From positions 186,001 through 250,000 of the forward strand of contig CAVQYC010000005.1 of assembly GCA_963717985.1 (NCBI GenBank): DNA of 64,000 bases, in the 5' to 3' direction. The notes beneath the pieces were generated by a model. It worked only from the letters and a program-made list of their open reading frames with translations, was not told the origin of the DNA and did no database searches. A program made the position numbers and the translations under genes. This document shows, piece after piece, positions 51,543-58,218 of this stretch. The first letter of the stretch is position 1; the number at the start of each line of letters is the position of its first letter. The DNA comes from BOG-1155 sp963717985 (lineage in GTDB: Bacteria > Desulfobacterota > Syntrophorhabdia > Syntrophorhabdales > WCHB1-27).

Positions 51543-53699
51543 CTATCGGCTCCGGCTGCGTTCGGGCCGCGAGGCGGGTGATGCGTTTTTCGACAGGGTG
51601 AAGTGGAGGAGGTTTTTCTCCACGTCTGCCAAGGCGACCCTGATTTTGACATGATCTCCTATGCGAAAGACTTTGTGGGTCCTCCTGCCCAGGAGGCGGA
51701 ACTTGTCTTCTTCGAAGGCGTAGTAGTCGTCATGGAGGCTTGAGAGAAGCACCAGTCCCTCGACGAACACATCGAAGAGCTCCACGAAGAAACCATAGGA
51801 CGTGATATGGGAGATGATGCCCTCATATGTCTGACCGACCCTCTCCTTCATGAAGAGCACCCTGGTCCGGTCCTCTGTTTCCCGCTCCGCCTCCATGGCC
51901 GCCCGCTCTCTTTCAGAGAGGTGAACCGCCATCCTTTCGAGCTCCTCTTCTCCATAGAGCGGACGCGCGCCGTCCCCGCCGCCGATAATCTCCTTGAGGA
52001 TGCGGTGGCAGACGAGGTCCGGATACCGGCGGATAGGAGAAGTGAAGTGACTGTAGAAATCGAGGGCGAGGCCGAAGTGGCCCAGGTTCTGCGCTGAATA
52101 TCTTGCCTGCTTCATCGACTTCAACAGGATGCGGTTGATCAGGAATTCATGCTCTTTCTCCCGCACGTTCTTCAATATGGACTGGAGTGGCAGCCTGCCC
52201 TTGGGATCGGTTTTGTACGGAACTCCCAGGGTTTGCAGCAATCGTTCAAAATCGTGCAGCTTCTCGGGCTCCGGTGGTTGGTGGACGCGGTATATGGTGG
52301 GGTGCTTTTGCTCCGCGATGAAGCGGGCGACGGCCTCATTTGCCGCTATCATAAACTCTTCTATGATGCTCTGGGAGAAAAGACGCTCCGACCTCAGGAT
52401 GTCCTTTATCCCCCCTTCCATGTCGAGGACAAGCTCCGGCTCCGGCAGGTCGAAATCGAGGTTTCCCTTCGCCTCGCGGCGCGCTTTCAGTATATGCGCC
52501 AGCTCGCCCATCTGCTCCAATTGTGGCATCAGTCCCTTCAAGGCGCGACCGGCCTCCTTATCCTTCTTGACGAGGCCGTCCTCCACCTGATGGTACGTGA
52601 GCCTGTGAGCGCTTTTGATCACGGAACGGTCGAAAGAAGCCTGGAGGAGACTGCCCTGGGTGTCGTACCTGAGCCGTGCGGTCAGGGCCATCCTCTCTTC
52701 AGCGGGGTTCAGACTGCAAATATTGTTGGAAAGCTGTTTCGGCAGCATGGGTATGACGGTGCCGGGGAAGTAGACGCTCGTGCCTCGGACATAGGCCTCC
52801 CTATCCATGGCCGAATCACGAGGTACGTAGTGGGAAACGTCCGCTATCGATACGTAGAGCAGGAAGCCCTTCTTTGTCTTTTCGATGCATACCGCGTCGT
52901 CGAAATCCTTAGCAAACTCACCGTCGATGGTAACGTGACCGGTGGCCCTCAGGTCTATCCTCTTGCGCTCAACGATATCGAGCTGTGTCTGCTTTGCCTC
53001 ATTTTCGACCGTTCTCGGGAAGCGGGGAGAAAGGTTCTGCTTGTAGGCGATGAATTGCGATATCTTTTTTGCATCGTCCAACGCCCTGAACACCTTCACG
53101 ATCTTGCATCCCGGATCCCCGCCGTCGGGGAACCCCGTCACCCGCGCCGCCACCAGGTCCCCATGGTTTAGCTCGATGGTTTTTTTGCCGGGCTCTACGA
53201 TGAAATGGGCGGAAATCCTTTCATCATCGGGGACAAGGAGGAAGAGGTTCTTATGCTGCTGTACGAAGCCGGTCACGTTTTTAGTTTTTCTCTCGGTCAC
53301 TTTGACGACCCGGCCTTCTCTCCTGCCCCTCGCCAGGTGCTCAATGCGGACGACCACCTTGTCTCCGTGGATGGCATCTTTAATGAAGCGGGAGGGGACA
53401 AATATGTCATTCCCCCCTTCTTTGTCGGACGTGACGAACCCGTTCCCGCTTCGCGTGCACCAGAGGGTGCCCACCTCTAGGTTCATTTCATTGGGAATGC
53501 CGAACCTGTTGTCCTTAAGCCTGATGAGCGAGCCTTCTCTCACCATCTCCCGAAGGAGTGCTTTGACTTCGTTCTTATGGCTCTTCCACGAGTCGACCAG
53601 GCTTCTCAGGTCGGTGATCGAAAGGGGGCGCTCTGCCTTCTTGAATGCGTTGAGGAGTTCGTTCTTGCTGAAACCGGGGGGAAGGACGTCTTTTTTCAT
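51543..53699 (-). CDS. rnr: Ribonuclease R (3'-5' exoribonuclease)
   Basis: 718 residues from the ATG at 53699; a GTG seven codons earlier is possible and neither has a clear ribosome site. An N-terminal winged-helix segment (about 10-65), two cold-shock domains, the RNB catalytic domain with the metal-binding motif GEFAKDFDDAVCIE and FTSPIRRYPDLVCHR, and a C-terminal S1 domain (GQTYEGIISHITSYGFFVEL) make up the RNase R layout. The Lys/Arg-rich tail seen in enterobacteria is reduced to a short basic end. Degrades structured RNA, including rRNA and mRNA fragments. Confidence 0.95.
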   Translation of the reverse strand: MKKDVLPPGFSKNELLNAFKKAERPLSITDLRSLVDSWKSHKNEVKALLREMVREGSLIRLKDNRFGIPNEMNLEVGTLWCTRSGNGFVTSDKEGGNDIFVPSRFIKDAIHGDKVVVRIEHLARGRREGRVVKVTERKTKNVTGFVQQHKNLFLLVPDDERISAHFIVEPGKKTIELNHGDLVAARVTGFPDGGDPGCKIVKVFRALDDAKKISQFIAYKQNLSPRFPRTVENEAKQTQLDIVERKRIDLRATGHVTIDGEFAKDFDDAVCIEKTKKGFLLYVSIADVSHYVPRDSAMDREAYVRGTSVYFPGTVIPMLPKQLSNNICSLNPAEERMALTARLRYDTQGSLLQASFDRSVIKSAHRLTYHQVEDGLVKKDKEAGRALKGLMPQLEQMGELAHILKARREAKGNLDFDLPEPELVLDMEGGIKDILRSERLFSQSIIEEFMIAANEAVARFIAEQKHPTIYRVHQPPEPEKLHDFERLLQTLGVPYKTDPKGRLPLQSILKNVREKEHEFLINRILLKSMKQARYSAQNLGHFGLALDFYSHFTSPIRRYPDLVCHRILKEIIGGGDGARPLYGEEELERMAVHLSERERAAMEAERETEDRTRVLFMKERVGQTYEGIISHITSYGFFVELFDVFVEGLVLLSSLHDDYYAFEEDKFRLLGRRTHKVFRIGDHVKIRVALADVEKNLLHFTLSKNASPASRPERSRSR

Positions 53700-53795
53700 A
53701 CACTGCAAAGATACATCCACCGTGCGGGAAAATCAACTTGAATCGTCTTCTCTCCCTTCACTTTCGCGGGCTTTCCTTTTCGAAATGTCTTATTA

Positions 53796-53825
53796 TTGAC
53801 AAGGTGGTAACACTTTTCTTATCCT
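53796..53825 (+). promoter_or_regulatory. Probable promoter of the DsbA/FrnE selenoprotein gene
   Basis: TTGACA (53796-53801) and TATCCT (53820-53825) with an 18-base spacer, about 45 bases before the ATG at 53870. Confidence 0.5.
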
Positions 53826-53869
53826 TTGGTGAGCTCGTGCCTATGAGCAGGGAGATGTGAAGGAGACGT

Positions 53870-54490
53870 ATGAAATCGCAGGCAACCCTCGAAATATTCT
53901 CTGATTACGTCTGACCGTGGTGCTATTTCAGTACGGTGAGTACTGATCGACTGACCCGGGAATATGAGATCGCGGTCAAATGGCTCGCCTTCCCCCTCCA
54001 TCCCGAGACCCCGGAAGAAGGCTTGACCCTTGAAGAGCTTTTTGCCGGACACGATGTGGATATCCCGCGTATTCAGCAGCGCCTCAAGCAGGTAGCAGAC
54101 TCACTCGGTCTGCCCCTGACCGGCCGCACAAAGACTTACAACAGCCGTCTGGCCCAGGAGCTTGCGAAATGGGCGGAGTCTGAGGGTAAGGGGGATCGAT
54201 TTCACCACGCGGTCTTCAGGGCCTATTTCGCGGAAAGCAAGAACATCGCCAGGGTGGACGAGCTTGTGGGTCTGGCCTCATCCGTGGGACTTCCCGCAGA
54301 CGTTGCAACGGCCGTGATACGGTCAAGAAGCTTCCGGGAAGCGGTGGATGCCGATTGGGACCGCTCCCGTCGCTTGCGGATCACGGCAGTCCCCACTTTC
54401 ATCATTGGCGATCGAAGGGTCGTCGGTTTTCAGCCCTACGAGGCTATGGCGCAATTCGTAAGAAGCTGTCCACCCTTTGTAACCTTTTGA
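53870..54490 (+). CDS. DsbA/FrnE-family thiol oxidoreductase, probable selenoprotein (UGA at codon 15)
   Basis: 206 residues if the in-frame TGA at 53912-53914 is read as selenocysteine. The ATG at 53870 has an excellent AAGGAGACG site and encodes MKSQATLEIFSDYV; after the TGA the same frame continues PWCYFS, reconstructing the FrnE active site as UPWC in place of CPWC. The body matches the family: FPLHPETPEEGLTLEELF, the helical domain with HHAVFRAYFAESKNI, and the cis-Pro loop ITAVPTFIIGDRRVVGFQ. A 7-bp hairpin lies 13 bases after the TGA (separate entry). Without readthrough only 14 residues would be made; a start at the GTG 53936 would lack the active site. A nonsense-mutated pseudogene is the alternative. 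Confidence 0.85.
53928..53946 (+). promoter_or_regulatory. Candidate bacterial SECIS hairpin
   Basis: TCAGTAC (53928-53934) and GTACTGA (53940-53946) pair perfectly around the 5-base loop GGUGA. The loop begins 20 bases after the UGA, within the range of bacterial SECIS elements, and carries the G-U bases in its first positions that SelB recognises in the E. coli fdhF element. It lies inside the coding sequence, as bacterial elements do. Confidence 0.75.
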
Positions 54491-54545
54491 CAGATCCCGG
54501 CGACTTATACTGTAGCACGCATGAGTGTGCATTGAGGGGGACAAT

Positions 54546-54845
54546 ATGAAAATGCTTCTACTGGTCGTGCTGCTTTGTGTGGTTGTGGCCGTTGTCGCTG
54601 TTCCATGCCCTTCTTATGGAAGGGGTGGCGGACACGGCGGTGGCGGTCATGGCGGCGGTGGATGGTACGGAGGCCATGGCGGCGGTGGATGGTACGGAGG
54701 TCATGGCGGTGGATGGTACGGAGGGGGTCGCTACTGGGGAGGATATGGCTACCCATACGGTGGATACGCCTATCCCTATTCTTACGGGTATTGGGCAACT
54801 CAGTGTGATTATTATGGCAGGTGTTATAGGGTTTGGGTGCCGTAA
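54546..54845 (+). CDS. Exported Gly/Tyr/His-rich small protein
   Basis: 99 residues from the ATG at 54546 (GAGGGGGAC upstream). After a signal peptide (LVVLLCVVVAVVAVP) come repeats of GGHGGGGWYGGHGGG type encoded by a short tandem DNA repeat (about 54625-54725), then a Tyr-rich part and a closing CDYYGRCYRVWVP with two Cys. Such low-complexity envelope proteins are common but without assigned function; His-rich repeats could bind metal. Confidence 0.75.
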   Translation: MKMLLLVVLLCVVVAVVAVPCPSYGRGGGHGGGGHGGGGWYGGHGGGGWYGGHGGGWYGGGRYWGGYGYPYGGYAYPYSYGYWATQCDYYGRCYRVWVP

Positions 54846-54852
54846 TTATTGA

Positions 54853-54890
54853 GGGGACCTGCGGGGACGCTCTTGGAGCGTCCCTAAAGA
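54853..54890. repeat. 38-bp hairpin repeat, copy 1
   Basis: Contains the perfect 9-bp inverted repeat GGGACGCTC / GAGCGTCCC with loop TTG. A copy with one mismatch, in the loop, lies at 55723-55760 in the same orientation. The element lies between convergent genes and may serve as a bidirectional terminator or be a REP-like sequence. Confidence 0.8.
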
Positions 54891-54899
54891 CCCCCCGTG

Positions 54900-55145
54900 T
54901 TATCTACCTCTATAATATCCTCTGCCCTGTTCTCCCACTATGTAGCCGCCGAGCGCACCCGCGGCGGCACCGATAGTAGCCCCTGCAAGAGCACTCCCAC
55001 CGACAGCCGCACCGAGGAGACCTCCTCCCACAGCTCCGATGGCGGCTCCGCTCAGGGTTGTCTGCTGCCTCCTATTCATGCCCGCACATCCGGTCAAGGT
55101 AGCAAAAAACGTGAGAATGATAAAAACAATCACCATGCGTTTCAT
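54900..55145 (-). CDS. Small glycine-zipper lipoprotein
   Basis: 81 residues. The lipobox LTGCAG gives a mature protein of about 60 residues made mostly of a glycine zipper (GAAIGAVGGGLLGAAVGGSA, repeated once more), followed by YIVGEQGRGYY. Glycine-zipper lipoproteins of this kind (SlyB/OsmB-like) sit in the outer membrane; the function is unknown. Ends close to the first hairpin repeat. Confidence 0.8.
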   Translation of the reverse strand: MKRMVIVFIILTFFATLTGCAGMNRRQQTTLSGAAIGAVGGGLLGAAVGGSALAGATIGAAAGALGGYIVGEQGRGYYRGR

Positions 55146-55170
55146 TTTATCTCTCCTTTTCCGTCAACTC

Positions 55171-55635
55171 TTACGGTTTCAGCGGACGACCGGCAATACC
55201 CGTGGTGATATTCGGTTTGATCATGTCATCCCAGAGCACGGCAACCACCGGTTTTTCAATCTCATCCGGATTTGCCCCATAGTATGCATTGATGAGGGCG
55301 ACAACCTCATTGGCGGTTTTCCGTGTCTTGTGCGAGGCCTCGATGACTTTCGCTGAGAAGCTCTCCGTTCTCAGTGGAGGATACTTGCCCATCAGGTAGT
55401 GCTCCATCGTGACCACCGTCCAGAATCCCCAGACAAAAGCTACTTTGTCATCGTGTGTCATCTTCTGCCAGAGAGTTCCATTAAGAACCGGCATACCTGT
55501 GTCCTTCTGCAATTCCTTACTCACCGCTGCCTCACCACCGGGCTCAGCAGCCTCTATCGGAAGCGACCAGCAGGGGATGAGCCAGAACAGCACAGCCACC
55601 AAAATGCAGATTTTTGATGCGCCCCGTTTCTCCAT
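55171..55635 (-). CDS. Exported protein of unknown function
   Basis: 154 residues with GGGAGGTAAT before the ATG and a signal peptide to about LPIEAAE. The mature part contains MTHDDKVAFVWGFWTVVTMEHYLMG and a helix near ANEVVALINAYYG, suggesting a small helical periplasmic domain related to Rap1a/DUF-type immunity folds only in general shape. I do not recognise the family. It lies 25 bases upstream of the glycine-zipper gene, so the two are likely co-transcribed, and the pair is bracketed by the two hairpin repeats. Confidence 0.75.
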   Translation of the reverse strand: MEKRGASKICILVAVLFWLIPCWSLPIEAAEPGGEAAVSKELQKDTGMPVLNGTLWQKMTHDDKVAFVWGFWTVVTMEHYLMGKYPPLRTESFSAKVIEASHKTRKTANEVVALINAYYGANPDEIEKPVVAVLWDDMIKPNITTGIAGRPLKP

Positions 55636-55722
55636 ATTACCTCCCGTTAATCTTTTGATATGCTCTTTTATACGGTAAACACCGGGCTTTTGAATGTCAA
55701 GGAAGTGAGACTGAAAGGTGCC

Positions 55723-55760
55723 GGGGACCTGCGGGGACGCTCTCGGAGCGTCCCTAAAGA
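55723..55760. repeat. 38-bp hairpin repeat, copy 2
   Basis: Same as the copy at 54853-54890 except that the loop is TCG instead of TTG; the stem is unchanged. Confidence 0.8.
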
Positions 55761-55795
55761 TCTCCTAATTTTATCAACGTCGCCTCCTGCACGCC

Positions 55796-55816
55796 CATGT
55801 GAGAGATCTTCACATG
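55796..55816. promoter_or_regulatory. Inverted repeat upstream of the PAC2 gene
   Basis: CATGTGA (55796-55802) and TCACATG (55810-55816), spacer 7. The half-sites resemble CRP/FNR-family operators (TGTGA-N6-TCACA) but the spacer is one base longer than usual. It lies 78 bases before the PAC2 start codon. Confidence 0.35.
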
Positions 55817-55893
55817 ATAAAAGATTCATCTTATGGTAATATGTTGAGGATGATCGACAACAGAGGTACCTTCTCAGGCTGCAGGGATCATTT

Positions 55894-56778
55894 GTGAGAA
55901 TAGGTGCTTTTCAACTACGCGACCCTGTTCCGGAGTGCGGAGGGTCTTACGTCCTGGCCACCCTTCGGCCCTGGATAGATGTCAACAATGTGGGAAGTCT
56001 GGTCCTCGACGAAGTGGAGGCGCGATTCGGGGCTAGAGAATTAGGGGCGCTATCCAAACCGGGTCACTTCTATGACTTCACCAGATACCGGCCTACTATC
56101 CATCTCGAAGAGGGCATTCGTGACTTGTCTATTCCCAATACATCAGTTCACTATGCGAGAAGAGAAGGACAGAACGATCTTCTCTTGCTTCGCCTCCTGG
56201 AGCCTCATGCCCATTCGGAGCTCTATATCAGTTCCGTTTTGAAGCTTCTCAAAACTTTCAACGCGAAGAAATACATCCTTCTGGGAAGTATGTACGATGT
56301 GGTACCTCACACCAGACCTTTACTCGTCAGCGGATATGGAATGGGCGAAGAAGCGCTTCAGGATGTAAAAAAGGCCGGCGCCCTCCCTATCACGTATCAC
56401 GGCCCTTCAACCATTGCGAATCTGATCACGAAAGAAGCGGCGGAATCAGGGATCGATGCACTTGTGTTAATGGTCTCTTTGCCCCAGTACGTTGTGTTGG
56501 AGGAGGATTATCTGGGAAAGGTCAGGCTGATGGAAATATTGAACATGCTTTATAACATCCCCGTCGATAAAGAAGATTTCGAAAGGGCTCTGGAGCAGCG
56601 CGATTTAATCGGCGAAAGAGTGGCAAACTCTCCGGAGGTTAAACTTCTTTTGCCTCAGCTTGAAAGCGCGTATGACAAGCGGATCAAAGCGATGGAGGCG
56701 GAGGGAATACAGCATCTGACTTCCGAAATGGAAGAAATATTCTGGAAGACTATGGGGAAAGATATAGGGAAGGCATAA
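55894..56778 (+). CDS. PAC2-family protein (proteasome assembly chaperone-like)
   Basis: 294 residues from a GTG start with a weak ribosome site. The PAC2 pattern is visible: LVLDEVEARFGARELG, ILLGSMYDVVPHTRP, ALPITYHGPSTIANLITKEA and ALVLMVSLPQYV. These proteins are common in actinobacteria, archaea and some other bacteria; the role outside proteasome assembly is unknown. The C-terminal 60 residues are helical and charged. Confidence 0.85.
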   Translation: MRIGAFQLRDPVPECGGSYVLATLRPWIDVNNVGSLVLDEVEARFGARELGALSKPGHFYDFTRYRPTIHLEEGIRDLSIPNTSVHYARREGQNDLLLLRLLEPHAHSELYISSVLKLLKTFNAKKYILLGSMYDVVPHTRPLLVSGYGMGEEALQDVKKAGALPITYHGPSTIANLITKEAAESGIDALVLMVSLPQYVVLEEDYLGKVRLMEILNMLYNIPVDKEDFERALEQRDLIGERVANSPEVKLLLPQLESAYDKRIKAMEAEGIQHLTSEMEEIFWKTMGKDIGKA

Positions 56779-56794
56779 TCCCTCCACCACCTCC

Positions 56795-57688
56795 CTACGC
56801 CCTATCCCTTTCGAGCACCTCCGCGAGGGTGCCCCTGAACGGACCCCGGGCTTCCATCTTTATCGAGGTCAGAACTGCGGCGAACCTCAAGGACTCCTGG
56901 ACGGAGCAATCCAGCCTTCGCGCCAGGTATGCCCCGATCAGCGTGTCGCCGCGTCCGGTCCTTCCCTGAACGTTCCTGTTGCAGAATCTCTCAAAGTAGC
57001 TCTTCCCTTCGCAGCGCGCGAGTACCCCGTCCGCTCGCGTTATTACCGTCTCACGGCTCCCCCAGGCTTCGAGCCTCGAAGCAGCGGCGAACGGATCATT
57101 CGTACCTGTCAGCCATCCGGCCTCATTCACATCCAGTTTCACGTAGTCGGCCATACGGAAGATGTCCCGTTTTTCCGGTACATCCCCATAGTGAATGAGC
57201 CTCGACGTCTGGTCAACCCGCCAGACAAAGCTCTGCATATCCACCGATAACCGGAATCCCCGGCCCTTGAGCGCTTCCATGAAATCGAGGGTAAACTCCT
57301 GGTCGCTCAAACCGCCGAGGTGGACGAGACCAGGCTCCAGAGGCGGCATCTCCTCTATGCGGAAGAATCCGGCGCTCGTGATGAGAAAGAGCCGGCGCTC
57401 GTCGACATCGGCAGTGGGATAGATGACCCGCATCCTGCTGGTCTCGCCCGCGGGCTGTACATACACATCGATCCCCGCGGACCGCAAGGGTTCGAGACCG
57501 GCGTGGTCGGCGTGAGCCATCCTCGTGACCACGAGAAGCCTTTTACCGAGGGGCGCGGCTGCCATTGCTCCGAAGAACGGCGCGCCCCCGTAGGTGTATT
57601 CCACCTCTCCTCGGAAGTGTTCAATCGCCCCTGCTGCCACATGGCCGACAAATATAATGTCGTATCGGTGCATCTCTTCCGTTTTCAT
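56795..57688 (-). CDS. PfkB-family carbohydrate/nucleoside kinase
   Basis: 297 residues. The family signatures are YTYGGAPFFGAMAAAPLG in the N-terminal part, VKLDVNEAGWLTGTND in the middle and the anion-hole/catalytic motif NVQGRTGRGDTLIGAYLA with the catalytic Asp. The substrate cannot be told from sequence. Note that the usual GAGD reads GRGD. Convergent with the PAC2 gene. Confidence 0.9.
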   Translation of the reverse strand: MKTEEMHRYDIIFVGHVAAGAIEHFRGEVEYTYGGAPFFGAMAAAPLGKRLLVVTRMAHADHAGLEPLRSAGIDVYVQPAGETSRMRVIYPTADVDERRLFLITSAGFFRIEEMPPLEPGLVHLGGLSDQEFTLDFMEALKGRGFRLSVDMQSFVWRVDQTSRLIHYGDVPEKRDIFRMADYVKLDVNEAGWLTGTNDPFAAASRLEAWGSRETVITRADGVLARCEGKSYFERFCNRNVQGRTGRGDTLIGAYLARRLDCSVQESLRFAAVLTSIKMEARGPFRGTLAEVLERDRA

Positions 57689-57828
57689 TTAAGCTGTCCG
57701 GGCCCTGTGCAGCTTTCTCCGCAAGGCGGCCTCCGAAGCGGCGGTAGTCACGTAAGGCTCCACATATCAATTAGCACCGGAATGCTGCGAGGTCAACTGA
57801 AATGAGGGACCCTGGCCGGATAATTGCG

Positions 57829-57858
57829 TTGGACGTATCCGGGCAGATCAGGTAAAAT
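57829..57858 (+). promoter_or_regulatory. Probable promoter of the HMA-like gene
   Basis: TTGGAC (57829-57834) and TAAAAT (57853-57858) with an 18-base spacer; the ATG follows 18 bases after the -10 box with GGAGG between. Confidence 0.5.
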
Positions 57859-57876
57859 AGAGCGTGGAGGAAAACT

Positions 57877-58203
57877 ATGGGCTATTATATTCATGATATC
57901 CCGGGCAGGCTGAGGATTGAAAGCCCGGTGCTCAAAAATAATGAGGCACACGCGCAAAAGTTCGAGGCCTTTGTAAAAAGCATTCCAGGTGTCACGGCGG
58001 TGGAGATGAGGGTGGATATCGGCAGCGCAACCATGCATTATGACAGGACGCGTATCGATCACACCAAGCTCATCGAGCTGCTGGATAAAAGCGGGTATTT
58101 CGATCACCTCAAGGCAAAGACCCTGGACGACTGCATCGAAGAAGAGGTGGAGGAAGTTGCCAACGTGGTGATCAAGGCCGCCGTCGGCGAGGTATCCGAG
58201 TAG
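57877..58203 (+). CDS. Heavy-metal-associated (HMA)-like domain protein lacking the CxxC motif
   Basis: 108 residues with a GGAGG site. The fold pattern HDIPGRLRIESPVLKNN ... VKSIPGVTAVEMRVDIGSATMHYD ... LIELLDKSGYFDHLKA is ferredoxin-like, as in HMA/DUF-type copper-chaperone relatives, but the metal-binding Cys pair is absent. The C-terminal 30 residues form an acidic then Val-rich helix. Metal binding is therefore doubtful. Confidence 0.75.
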   Translation: MGYYIHDIPGRLRIESPVLKNNEAHAQKFEAFVKSIPGVTAVEMRVDIGSATMHYDRTRIDHTKLIELLDKSGYFDHLKAKTLDDCIEEEVEEVANVVIKAAVGEVSE

Positions 58204-58218
58204 TTGGCTCACCCGGCG

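Noticed and set aside
53936..54490. An intact gene starting at the GTG 53936
   Set aside because: This start gives a DsbA-like protein without its active site and lies in the middle of the SECIS-like hairpin; the frame extends upstream through a TGA to a well-placed ATG, so the selenoprotein reading is preferred.
54625..54725. Tandem GGxGGxGG-encoding repeats
   Set aside because: They are the low-complexity part of a small exported protein with its own signal peptide and ribosome site, not a separate repeat element.
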